Positions 41,929 to 50,242 of a stretch of DNA of 64,000 nt are shown here, piece by piece; position 1 is the stretch's first letter; each line of letters opens with the position of its first letter. This DNA is from Bacteroidales bacterium (lineage in GTDB: Bacteria > Bacteroidota > Bacteroidia > Bacteroidales > Marinilabiliaceae). The notes under the pieces are model-generated. The model worked only from the letters and a program-made list of their open reading frames with translations, was not told the origin of the DNA and ran no database searches. The stretch is taken from NCBI GenBank assembly GCA_024401355.1, contig JAKSLF010000007.1:1-64000 (forward strand), read 5' to 3'. The translations under genes and the position numbers were made by a program.

Positions 41929-42441
41929 ATGACAAAGCATGATATAAATGTTTTGGGCAAGGAAAATGCCTTTGATCTTATAAGCAAACAGTGGATGCTT
42001 GTTACAGCAGGTGAAGAAGGGAAATATAACACCATGACAGCATCGTGGGGCGGTATAGGATGGTTGTGGAACAAGCCAGTGGCATTCCTTTTTATACGTC
42101 CTGAACGCTATACACATGAATTTATTGAAGCCAATGACCGCTTGACTTTGTCGTTCTTTGCAGAGGAATATAGAAAAGCATTGCAGATATGCGGTAGCAA
42201 GTCGGGTCGTGACACAGACAAAGCCAAGGAGGCTGGTATAACCCCTGTCGCATTGGAGAGTGGTGCAGTAACATTTGGTGAAGCTCGCATGACACTCGAC
42301 TGTCGCAAATTGTTCAAGGTCGACATGAAAGCAGCAAACTTTGTTGACAAGGAGGTGTTCACACGCTGGTATAACGAGAACCCTGGCGGTGGACTTCATT
42401 CGGTTTATGTCGTTGAGATAGAAAACGTATATACAAAATAA
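41929..42441 (+). CDS. flavin reductase-like domain protein
   Basis: A 170-residue FMN-binding split-barrel protein: QWMLVTAGEEGKYNTMTASWGGIGWLWNKPVAFLFIRPERYTHEF in pieces is the flavin-binding segment of the family, and LDCRKLFKVDMKAANF the later strand region. It probably reduces or stores flavin. TAATTTTG at 41881-41888 is its -7 box. The first of four closely spaced genes. Confidence 0.88.
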   Translation: MTKHDINVLGKENAFDLISKQWMLVTAGEEGKYNTMTASWGGIGWLWNKPVAFLFIRPERYTHEFIEANDRLTLSFFAEEYRKALQICGSKSGRDTDKAKEAGITPVALESGAVTFGEARMTLDCRKLFKVDMKAANFVDKEVFTRWYNENPGGGLHSVYVVEIENVYTK

Positions 42442-42455
42442 AAAAAAGACAACAG

Positions 42456-42842
42456 ATGAAACTGGCGATTCCTACGCGTGACGGAGTGGTTGACAGCCAT
42501 TTCGGACATTGTGCGTATTATACGATTGTTGAAATAGGTGACAAGAAAGAAGTCATGTCGACTTCGACACTTGAGAGTCCGGAGGGCTGTGGATGCAAGT
42601 CGAACATAGCATACCAGATGAAGGACATGGGCATAACACTAATGCTTGCAGGAAACATGGGGCAGGGTGCAGTAGACAAACTTGCATCATGTGGAATAGA
42701 AGTCATCAAGGGATGCCAGGGTGATGTGATGAAACTTGTAGAGGATTACCTGGCAGGCAAAGTTGTAGACAATCCACAAGTGTGCGACCACCACGATTGT
42801 GGTCATCATGGCGACGAGCCAAAATTCCGATTGGCATTGTAG
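42456..42842 (+). CDS. NifX/NifB-type dinitrogenase Fe-Mo cofactor-like protein
   Basis: A 128-residue protein of the Fe-Mo cofactor binding domain family (KLAIPTRDGVVDSHFGHCAYY at the start, GCGCKSN in the middle, and GNMGQGAVDKL). The tail CDHHDCGHHGDEP is rich in His and Cys and would bind metal. In organisms without nitrogenase such small proteins are thought to carry iron-sulfur or other metal clusters; no nif genes are seen here. It lies 14 bases after the flavin reductase gene. Confidence 0.88.
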   Translation: MKLAIPTRDGVVDSHFGHCAYYTIVEIGDKKEVMSTSTLESPEGCGCKSNIAYQMKDMGITLMLAGNMGQGAVDKLASCGIEVIKGCQGDVMKLVEDYLAGKVVDNPQVCDHHDCGHHGDEPKFRLAL

Positions 42843-42845
42843 ACA

Positions 42846-43193
42846 ATGATACGTCAATGTGTGATAATATTCGGTTGTCTGGCGATAGGTGAGCTGATAG
42901 TATGGCTTACAGGCATAGGCATACCAAGCAGCATAATCGGCATGTTGCTTCTGACCGTGCTGCTTCAGTTTAAGGTTGTTAAGCTTGAGTGGGTTAAGGG
43001 CGTGTCGGATTTTCTGATATCAAACCTTGGGTTGTTTTTTGTGCCGCCAGGAGTGGCTCTTATGCTTTATTATGACGTCATAGCGTCGGAGTGGTTGCCT
43101 ATAACAGTTGCAACCATTGTGAGCACAGTTATTGTATTGGTTGTCACAGGATGGACACATCAAATATTCAAGAACGATGGAGATAGTAAGTAA
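42846..43193 (+). CDS. lrgA: CidA/LrgA family holin-like protein
   Basis: A 115-residue protein with four hydrophobic spans and the family's IGIPSSIIGMLLL and LFFVPPGVALMLYYD motifs. Partner of LrgB, whose gene overlaps its end by 17 bases. In Gram-positive bacteria LrgAB affects autolysis and small organic acid movement; the role here is inferred from homology. Confidence 0.9.
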   Translation: MIRQCVIIFGCLAIGELIVWLTGIGIPSSIIGMLLLTVLLQFKVVKLEWVKGVSDFLISNLGLFFVPPGVALMLYYDVIASEWLPITVATIVSTVIVLVVTGWTHQIFKNDGDSK

Positions 43194-43869
43194 CAGCATA
43201 GTACTTTTTGCTTTGACATTTGGTGTCTTCTATGGGTCGCGACAGTTGCAGAAGAAGACAGGATGGGTAGTGCTGAACCCCGTGCTTGTGACCATAGTGG
43301 TACTGATAGCATTTCTGCAGTTGACAGGAGTGAGCTATGAGACATATTCGAAAGCAGGAGCGCAGATAGACTTCTGGCAGAAGCCTGCTATAGTGGCATT
43401 GGCGGTGCCTTTGTATCAGCATCTGAAGCAGATAAGAAAGCAGTTTCTGCCGATATTCCTTTCTCAGCTTGTAGGTTGTGTTTTGGGTGTTGTGAGTGTA
43501 GTGCTGATAGCGCAGATGATGGGTGCATCGCGAGAAGTGATAATATCATTGGCTCCGAAATCGGTGACAACACCAATAGCCATGGAAGTTTGTACCTCAT
43601 TGGGTGGAATACCGGCCTTGACCGTAGCGATAGTTGTGATTGCCGGATTGTTGGGAGCCGTATTTGGTTTTAAAGTACTTGAGGTATGGCATGTCAAGAA
43701 TCCGTTTTCGCAGGGTCTGAGCATGGGAACAGCATCTCATGCTCTTGGTACGACACGAGCAATGGAAAAGGGTGAGACATTCGGGGCGTATGCTTCGCTG
43801 GGATTGATACTTAACGGAGTGCTGACAGCCGTTTTTGCACCGATGATTCTCAGGCTGATGGGAATATAG
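43177..43869 (+). CDS. lrgB: LrgB family membrane protein
   Basis: A 230-residue polytopic membrane protein. The ATG at 43177 (MEIVSNSIVLFALTFGVF) is preferred over the longer frame. Family motifs are SLAPKSVTTPIAMEV and GTASHALGTTRAMEKGE. It overlaps lrgA, so the two are translationally coupled. Confidence 0.93.
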   Translation: MEIVSNSIVLFALTFGVFYGSRQLQKKTGWVVLNPVLVTIVVLIAFLQLTGVSYETYSKAGAQIDFWQKPAIVALAVPLYQHLKQIRKQFLPIFLSQLVGCVLGVVSVVLIAQMMGASREVIISLAPKSVTTPIAMEVCTSLGGIPALTVAIVVIAGLLGAVFGFKVLEVWHVKNPFSQGLSMGTASHALGTTRAMEKGETFGAYASLGLILNGVLTAVFAPMILRLMGI

Positions 43870-43964
43870 TAGCTTGTGTTGTTACTATGTGTAGAATTAT
43901 TGGTAATTTTTATACATAAATTCACTTTTGCCCTATAAAGTTATGATTTGATATCAATAAAGGT

Positions 43965-43972
43965 TAAATTTG
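43965..43972 (+). promoter_or_regulatory. -7 box TAAATTTG of the GH10 gene
   Basis: A TAnnTTTG match 26 bases before the ATG at 43999. Confidence 0.65.
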
Positions 43973-43998
43973 CATAGTCATCAAAAAATCAAATCATA

Positions 43999-46710
43999 AT
44001 GATAAAACCTATACTCTTTTCAGCATTATGTCTGTCGGTGGCTGGCAATGTATGTGCCCAGTTGTCGAGCAATCCTGATAAGTTTCTTGGTAACATAACG
44101 ACGCGTGGTCAAGTCAATGGTACTGGCTATGAGTATTCGTCATTATGGAACCAGATAACTCCGGAAAACGAATCAAAATGGCAGTCGGTCGAATGGACAC
44201 GTGATGTCTACACATGGGATGGTTGTGACAATGCCTACAACTATGCCAAGAAGAATAATTTCCCATTCAAATTTCATACATTAGTATGGGGTTCTCAGTA
44301 TCCGAATTGGATGGACGGCTTGTCGAAAGAAGAGCAGTTTGAGGAAATTGTTGAATGGATGGATGCCGTCAAGGAACGTTATCCGGACCTTCAGATGATA
44401 GACGTCGTAAATGAGGCCATAGTAGGTCATGCTCCGGCTCCATATAAGGAAGCTCTTGGTGGTGACGGAAAGACAGGATATGACTGGATAATCAAAGCCT
44501 TTGAGATGGCGGCAGAACGTTGGCCGGATGCAATCCTTATATATAACGACTACAACACATTCCAGTGGCAGAAATCTGAATTTATTGATCTGGTCAAGAC
44601 CATCCGAGATGCAGGTGCGCCAATCGACGCATACGGATGTCAGTCGCATGACCTTACAGATATAGACTTCAATACCTTTAAGGCATCTATGGAAGAGATA
44701 CAGGATGCACTTCAGATGCCGATGTATAGTACAGAATATGACATAGGTACGGAAAGCGACACAAAGCAGGAGACGCAGTATAAGAACCAGATAAAGTACA
44801 TGTGGGAGCAGGAATATGTTGCCGGTGTTACATTATGGGGATTCATATATGGTGCGACATGGACAACAGATGGTAATTCTGGCATCATAAAGGATGGCAA
44901 AGAACGTCCGGCGATGACATGGCTGAAAGAATATATGGCAACAGAAGAAGCCAAGACAGCCAAGAGTCCATTCCCAGGAATGAAGAAAGAAGCGTCGGTC
45001 TATGTCAAGCCACAGGCACTCAATCTGACAATAGGCGAAGAGTCTTCAGTTGCCGTCAATGCGCGACTTGCCAGCAAGACCATCGAAAAAATAGAGCTTT
45101 ATATAAACGACGAACTTTCAGCAACCTTGAAAGAGGCTCCATATACTGCCAAGTTTACGCCAGAGAAGCTTGGTGAGACAAGTATAAAAGCTGTAGTCTA
45201 TGCAACAGACGGATCGTCTTACACCCGTATGTCGGGAGTCAACGTCAATCCTCCAAGAAGACCATTCAAGGATGAGATGGCAGTTTTGCCAGGCATTATC
45301 GAAGCCGAAGACTTCGATGAGGGAGGTGATGGAGTAGCATTCCACGACTCGAACAAGATAAAGGAAGGTACAGGTGCCTCATATCGTGAAGATGGTGGAG
45401 TTGACATCGAGAAGGGCAATGGCGGTTATGTACTTGGCTATACTCTTTCGGGTGAATGGACAGAATATACAGTCGATGTAAAAGAGGCTGGATATTATGA
45501 CTTTGAGGCGTATGTCTCTTCTAGCTCCGACAACTCGACATTTAGCATCGATCTTAGTGATGCAGATGGCCTGACAAGCATAGCAAAGGATATAGTAGTT
45601 CCAAACAAGGGATGGAATACATACAGCAATATCCATGGTCGATCGGCCATAAAGCTTGAAGAGGGTGTACAGCGTCTGCGCATCACAATCGGCAGTGGCA
45701 GCAGCTATGTCTGCAACATTGACAAGATAGCCATGACGCGTGTCGATCTGAATGAAGATATTAAGATAGACGTTGACATAGATGTAGAAACAGCAACAGT
45801 CGGAACCGCCTTCTTCATCAAAGCGAAAGCTTCGTGTGAGGCAGTTGACATCAAGTCGGTTACAATATACATCAATGGCGTTGCTCAAGAAGCATTGACA
45901 GCGGCTCCATTTGAGATGAAGTACACTCCATCGGTTGATGGTGTCCTAGACATTACGGCTGTGGCTACAGATGCGGATGGCAAAGTGTCTGTTGTAGCAG
46001 AGAAGAACGTCGTAGTCAACAAGAAGCGAGAGCCATTCAAGAGTGTCATAACGGTACCAGGAACTATAGAAGTAGAAAACTTCGACAAGGGAGGTGAAGG
46101 ATTGACATTCCACGACTCGGACAGCAACGACGAAGGCAATGCAGGATTCCGCAACGACAATGAGGGCGTTGACATCGTGAAATGCACAGGTGGCTATGCG
46201 TTGGGTTATACAGCAACAGGTGAGTGGCTGGAATATACGATCAACGTAACAGTTGCAGCAGAATACAACTACGAGACCGTTGTAGCTTCTGGTGCTGACA
46301 ACTCAGGCTTCAAGATATCGCTTGTCAAGGATGGCGAATTGACAGACCTGACAGACAAGATAACGGTTCCAAATGGTGGAACGTGGGATGTATATACGAC
46401 ACTCAAGGGCACTTTGAAGAAGAAACTTGAAGTAGGCCAGCAGACCATACGTGTCACCATTATGTCGCCATACGTCAACATCGACAACATAAAGCTTATC
46501 AGCAATGTCAACGATGGAATTGAAGAGATAGTATGTGATACGGAAGCCGTTTACGAAGCTTATACACTTACAGGAGTCTTGGTTGGTAAAGTCGAGGCAT
46601 CAGGTTTGGCGGACCTTCAGCAGAAGATGCACAAGATGGTTGGCAAGCGTGGACTTTATGTCATCAAGAATGTGGTGAACGGCAATTCTATGAAGATGAT
46701 GATCAAGTAG
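43999..46710 (+). CDS. GH10 endo-xylanase with two Ig-CBM6 modules and a type IX-like tail
   Basis: A 903-residue secreted enzyme (signal MIKPILFSALCLSVAGNVCA). The GH10 domain (about 25-325) has acid/base Glu139 in DVVNEAI and nucleophile Glu246 in YSTEYDIG. Then an Ig-like domain (about 335-416), a CBM6-like domain (about 430-565, IEAEDFDEGGDGVAFHD), a second Ig-like domain, a second CBM6-like domain (about 672-810, IEVENFDKGGEGLTFHD), and a C-terminal sorting-type domain ending GLYVIKNVVNGNSMKMMIK. It cuts xylan backbones outside the cell; the GH3 enzyme would finish the products. Type IX export is inferred from the tail. Confidence 0.93.
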   Translation: MIKPILFSALCLSVAGNVCAQLSSNPDKFLGNITTRGQVNGTGYEYSSLWNQITPENESKWQSVEWTRDVYTWDGCDNAYNYAKKNNFPFKFHTLVWGSQYPNWMDGLSKEEQFEEIVEWMDAVKERYPDLQMIDVVNEAIVGHAPAPYKEALGGDGKTGYDWIIKAFEMAAERWPDAILIYNDYNTFQWQKSEFIDLVKTIRDAGAPIDAYGCQSHDLTDIDFNTFKASMEEIQDALQMPMYSTEYDIGTESDTKQETQYKNQIKYMWEQEYVAGVTLWGFIYGATWTTDGNSGIIKDGKERPAMTWLKEYMATEEAKTAKSPFPGMKKEASVYVKPQALNLTIGEESSVAVNARLASKTIEKIELYINDELSATLKEAPYTAKFTPEKLGETSIKAVVYATDGSSYTRMSGVNVNPPRRPFKDEMAVLPGIIEAEDFDEGGDGVAFHDSNKIKEGTGASYREDGGVDIEKGNGGYVLGYTLSGEWTEYTVDVKEAGYYDFEAYVSSSSDNSTFSIDLSDADGLTSIAKDIVVPNKGWNTYSNIHGRSAIKLEEGVQRLRITIGSGSSYVCNIDKIAMTRVDLNEDIKIDVDIDVETATVGTAFFIKAKASCEAVDIKSVTIYINGVAQEALTAAPFEMKYTPSVDGVLDITAVATDADGKVSVVAEKNVVVNKKREPFKSVITVPGTIEVENFDKGGEGLTFHDSDSNDEGNAGFRNDNEGVDIVKCTGGYALGYTATGEWLEYTINVTVAAEYNYETVVASGADNSGFKISLVKDGELTDLTDKITVPNGGTWDVYTTLKGTLKKKLEVGQQTIRVTIMSPYVNIDNIKLISNVNDGIEEIVCDTEAVYEAYTLTGVLVGKVEASGLADLQQKMHKMVGKRGLYVIKNVVNGNSMKMMIK

Positions 46711-46739
46711 AACAATTTGGTCATAGAATATTAAGACAA

Positions 46740-46769
46740 AGGAGGGGCTTGGGGCTCCTCCTTTTTTTG
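46740..46769 (+). terminator. terminator of the GH10 gene
   Basis: AGGAGG (46740-46745) pairs with CCTCCT (46757-46762), followed by TTTTTTT. Confidence 0.85.
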
Positions 46770-46786
46770 TTGGGGCAAGCGGATTT

Positions 46787-46830
46787 ATGTCTGGCTCATG
46801 TCTGGCTTATGTCTAGCTCATGTCTGGCTT
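46787..46830. repeat. four tandem 11-bp repeats
   Basis: ATGTCTGGCTC, ATGTCTGGCTT, ATGTCTAGCTC, ATGTCTGGCTT in direct succession, eight bases before the left target duplication of element 2. Confidence 0.9.
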
Positions 46831-46924
46831 GGTTGTTATATTTTTTGGCAATTATATAGCAGTTGACCCCTAATTATAGATTAGTAGGAAATCAATTACT
46901 ATGTAATCAACTTTCAGTAGCGGT

Positions 46925-47371
46925 TTAATTGCAGTATTCTTCGTCTATTTCATTGGTTGGGTTGCAGTCGTTCCATGCGTTTATCATACGTTGCAAATTT
47001 GTAAGTCCAAATGCTTTCTTAGGTACTTCATATAACCAATCGTTTATACGTTTCTTCACGTTAGTAACACCATTCCACGTTTTCGGATGATTCCCTTTTG
47101 TCCTCCATATTATAAGTTGGTCTATATGTTTAAACTGTATCTCAAGTTCAATTTTTCCATTATCTATGTTTACATGAAAATGTGGTGTCTTTGTTCCTTG
47201 CTCGTCATTTTCACCATAAACCAATATTTTAGTATTGTTGGGTATATTGTCAGATGGTCTTGATATTGTCGCCATCTCGTCAATACGATGCATTTTTAAA
47301 AATTCTGCATTATCTATTACTTCATATAATACAGTTTTTATGCGAGATTCTATCTTTTTTGCTAAGTCCAT
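46925..47371 (-). CDS. passenger protein with a PHFHV motif, 148 aa
   Basis: Start at the ATG at 47371 (MDLAKKIESRIKTVLYEV); the frame is open further upstream without a better start. The centre has TPHFHVNIDNGKIELEIQ, which pairs with FPHFHIRHKQDKWDIRMNM of the gene at 49794 in the decayed third element. The C-terminus is a helical segment (NLQRMINAWNDCNP). The HFH motif after a short beta strand recalls small DUF4160-like proteins, but the match is weak. It sits behind the transposase, the slot occupied by another gene in copy 1. Confidence 0.68.
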   Translation of the reverse strand: MDLAKKIESRIKTVLYEVIDNAEFLKMHRIDEMATISRPSDNIPNNTKILVYGENDEQGTKTPHFHVNIDNGKIELEIQFKHIDQLIIWRTKGNHPKTWNGVTNVKKRINDWLYEVPKKAFGLTNLQRMINAWNDCNPTNEIDEEYCN

Positions 47372-47482
47372 AGTTATTATTGTTTTTATGTTATTTATCT
47401 GTTGTTTTAAAATCAACATCATATCAACTAACACCATCATATATGACACAACGTATTACCGTAGTTGTCCTTTGAAAAACGT

Positions 47483-48466
47483 CTATGCACACAATCTTAA
47501 ATCATTCCAAGTAACAACAAGTCCGACCGACAAGTTGAACATATGCTCAAATCTTTCGTCTTCAGTCATCTTCCTTGTGTTCCAACGATAGACAGCTTCG
47601 TCAATATACGACTGCAAATGCTCTTCAGTTACATTGTGGTAGCATCCCACTATCATACGTCTAAAGTGGCTCCAAAAGCCCTCTATAGAGTTTGTGAATA
47701 TGTCAATTGGGTCATTATCAGTCTTATTAACAAACTCTGCTTCACCATGCTTCACTACTCTATGAAAGTAACCTAGCTTATCAATACCCTTGTATGCACT
47801 TAGTTCATCGGTCATAATCAATGAACCCTTGTCAACGAACTGCTCGATTATAGGTTGTAAAGTAGCCTTATCAGTCTTCTCAACTATCATTGCATGAACG
47901 TATGTCATTGGTCTTTCAACACCATTATCATCTACGTATGTTGTTCTTTCAAGCATACCAAACACGGGTACTTTCGTTGCAGTTGACCTACCTTGAGTGT
48001 GTGGGGTACGCATAGACTTATGCTTCCACTTCTCCTTGCCACCTATATACACTTCATCACACTCTATAACACCACTCATTCGCTCACTATCATTTTGAGG
48101 ATATAGTAATCTTATCTTCTGCAACATGTACCAAGCGGTAGCTTGACTGACCTCTATGTCTCTACTCAACTGACATGATGATACGCCTTTCTTGTGTGAT
48201 GAAATCAGATACATAGCAACGAACCACTTGTATAATGGGAGTTTAGTGTTCTCAAAGATAGTGCCCACCAATACTGAAAAGTTCTTCTTGCACTTGATGC
48301 ATCTATATCTGCCGTTCTTTCTCTTTGAGCAGTGGTGCTTTCCGCAGTAAGGGCAGATAACATCACCATTCCAACGTGCATCTGCAAGTGCATCCTTGCA
48401 CATCTGCTCGTCACGGAAGAAGTTCATCACGGAGAACAGAGATTTGAATTTTGAGAAGTCTATCAT
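47483..48466 (-). CDS. ISXO2-like (IS1595 family) DDE transposase, copy 2
   Basis: A 327-residue transposase with zinc ribbon (CPYCGKHHC, CIKCKKNF), helix-turn-helix, and the core motifs CDEVYIGGKEKWKH, IMTDELSAY, NSIEGFWSHFRR. It is intact and highly similar to copy 1 throughout, with a slightly different C-terminus (WNDLRLCA). Confidence 0.93.
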   Translation of the reverse strand: MIDFSKFKSLFSVMNFFRDEQMCKDALADARWNGDVICPYCGKHHCSKRKNGRYRCIKCKKNFSVLVGTIFENTKLPLYKWFVAMYLISSHKKGVSSCQLSRDIEVSQATAWYMLQKIRLLYPQNDSERMSGVIECDEVYIGGKEKWKHKSMRTPHTQGRSTATKVPVFGMLERTTYVDDNGVERPMTYVHAMIVEKTDKATLQPIIEQFVDKGSLIMTDELSAYKGIDKLGYFHRVVKHGEAEFVNKTDNDPIDIFTNSIEGFWSHFRRMIVGCYHNVTEEHLQSYIDEAVYRWNTRKMTEDERFEHMFNLSVGLVVTWNDLRLCA

Positions 48467-48583
48467 AGCGTACTACCTTTTAAGATTATAGTACAAATTT
48501 AGATTTAGTCTATGCAGTATTTCTGCACACCAAAAAATAAATCAAGAAATTCAGATAAATATAATAAAAGACCTATTGTACCT

Positions 48584-49627
48584 ATGAAATACATCAAGCA
48601 TTTTGGAACACGTGAAGGATATTCTTCAGAAGAGAATGTTCTCATGTCATATGACGCATTTCTTGCTCATTTCAATGACGAAGACAAAAGTGAAGTCAGA
48701 TGGAAGGGAAGATTGAAGAATGAAAACGAAGAGACTGAAGACAATGATGAAGTTTTGTCTGTAAAAGCACTGAAATTCACAACAGATGATGAAATTGAAA
48801 TAGGATTAATATGTAATGATACATATCCTAATTTTGAGATAAGTCGTGATGGAAAGAATTGGAAAACATGGAATGATGGGAATAATAAATATGAAAAACA
48901 GACTATAAATCAAGGAGACGTTTTATATGTAAGAGGAAACAATCCTAGTGGAATCACTACGGTACATTACAGAAGTGCTAGTTTCTCTTCAAATTCAGCA
49001 AATGAAAATAGCAAGTTGTTTTGTGAAGGTAATATAATGCATTTATTGTCTTATACAGAAGATTTAGATGTGATACCTTGTGATAATTGTTTTAAAAGCA
49101 TGTTTCGCGGTTGTACGCACCTTGTGAAAGCACCAAATCTTCCTGCTACTACGATAACGACAAATTGTTACACCTTGATGTTCGCGGATTGTGTAAATCT
49201 TGTAGATGTTCCTAAAGTATTACCTGCTACTACAATCTATGACCAATGTTATTATTCTATGTTCCAAAATTGTACAAGCCTTATTGAAGCGCCATACCTT
49301 CCTGCGACTATATTAGCATCACAATGTTACAGCCTTATGTTCCAAGGTTGTTCAAGCCTTGTTAAAGCCCCAAATCTTATTGCTACAACACTCGCAGAAG
49401 GATGCTACACTTCAATGTTCAGAAATTGCACAAGTCTTAGTGAAATCATATGTTTATACGAAAAAACTGACTTGTTCAAATATAGTTATACTACAAATTG
49501 GTTGTATGATGTATGTTCACAAGGTATATTCTACAAATCTCCTCATTTGAATTTGGTACTTGAGTCTTATCAATATAATGGTTCAAAGGTTCCAAGTGGT
49601 TGGATAATTCAAAACTACGAAGGATAA
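48584..49627 (+). CDS. BspA-like leucine-rich repeat passenger protein, 347 aa
   Basis: The ATG at 48584 (MKYIKHFGTREGY) is chosen because it matches copy 1; the longer frame runs into the shared promoter. Residues 1-66 are nearly identical to copy 1 and the rest is clearly diverged: a middle beta region (FEISRDGKNWKTW) and only five MFxxC-type repeats rather than seven, with changed surface residues. A terminator with 11-bp arms (49647-49678) follows. Confidence 0.82.
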   Translation: MKYIKHFGTREGYSSEENVLMSYDAFLAHFNDEDKSEVRWKGRLKNENEETEDNDEVLSVKALKFTTDDEIEIGLICNDTYPNFEISRDGKNWKTWNDGNNKYEKQTINQGDVLYVRGNNPSGITTVHYRSASFSSNSANENSKLFCEGNIMHLLSYTEDLDVIPCDNCFKSMFRGCTHLVKAPNLPATTITTNCYTLMFADCVNLVDVPKVLPATTIYDQCYYSMFQNCTSLIEAPYLPATILASQCYSLMFQGCSSLVKAPNLIATTLAEGCYTSMFRNCTSLSEIICLYEKTDLFKYSYTTNWLYDVCSQGIFYKSPHLNLVLESYQYNGSKVPSGWIIQNYEG

Positions 49628-49646
49628 AACTTTTAAGAAATCGTAT

Positions 49647-49683
49647 ATGGGATGTGTGATAAGCGAAACACATCCCATTTTTC
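49647..49683 (+). terminator. terminator at the right end of element 2
   Basis: ATGGGATGTGT (49647-49657) pairs with ACACATCCCAT (49668-49678), followed by TTTTTC. Confidence 0.85.
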
Positions 49684-49793
49684 AAAAACATATTGGGGTC
49701 AACTGCTATATAATTGCCTATTTTTTAGGGAACTATAACTCAGTTGGCACAAACCTAATAGAAATCTATAAAAATGTATTGACAACTATTGTT

Positions 49794-50216
49794 TCAACTA
49801 TTATTTCTTCGCCATTCAAGCGATGCAACTTCACCATTCGTTTTGCCTTCATCCGCCGCATTAGGCTTCTTTACCCATTCTTTTGATATTTTTTCAATAT
49901 CATCAAAATCTGTATTCTTTTGGCGACCACGTCCACCTTTTGTTTTAATGGAATGAAAACTTCCATCCATATTCATTCTAATATCCCATTTGTCTTGTTT
50001 GTGCCGAATATGAAAATGTGGAAATTTTTTATAGCCACCTTCACCCTTGACATATATATAATATACATCTTCATTGAACCCACACTTTTTATCTTGACCT
50101 TTTTCGTCCAAGTTTATCTGTGACATTTCATTCAATGACATAATTTGGTTGTATGTCATCTCATTCAAAGCACTTTCAATACCTTTTGATATTGCATATA
50201 ACAATTTATCGTTCAT
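49794..50216 (-). CDS. passenger protein with a PHFHI motif, 140 aa
   Basis: ATG at 50216 (MNDKLLYAISKGIESALNEM); a GTG at 50246 overlapping the transposase stop is an alternative. The core YYIYVKGEGGYKKFPHFHIRHK corresponds to KILVYGENDEQGTKTPHFHV of the gene in element 2, and both start with a KxIESxL helix. The tail is Arg- and Lys-rich. Unknown function. The frame is intact although the neighbouring transposase is broken. Confidence 0.62.
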   Translation of the reverse strand: MNDKLLYAISKGIESALNEMTYNQIMSLNEMSQINLDEKGQDKKCGFNEDVYYIYVKGEGGYKKFPHFHIRHKQDKWDIRMNMDGSFHSIKTKGGRGRQKNTDFDDIEKISKEWVKKPNAADEGKTNGEVASLEWRRNNS

Positions 50217-50242
50217 AAGTTTTTTTCTATTATTTATTTCAT

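Larger units (their letters stand above)
46847..49718. mobile_element. IS1595-family transposon, copy 2, with two passengers
   Basis: A 2872-base element. Its ends are a perfect 24-bp inverted repeat beginning GGCAATTATATAGCAGTTGA, differing from copy 1 by one base within that stretch (GC for GG). The exact 8-bp target duplication is TATTTTTT (46839-46846 and 49719-49726). It holds the unknown HFHV gene, the transposase (both minus) and a BspA-like gene (plus), in inverted orientation to copy 1. Confidence 0.93.

Noticed and set aside
42456-42842. Nitrogen fixation, suggested by the NifX-like protein
   Set aside because: No nifHDK or nifB-type radical SAM gene is present, and such small proteins are common outside nitrogen fixers.
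35207-49718. A composite transposon with elements 1 and 2 as ends carrying the BlaI, LrgAB and GH10 genes
   Set aside because: Each element has its own matching 8-bp duplication, so they inserted independently. The intact pairs also show that no inversion between the inverted copies has occurred since.
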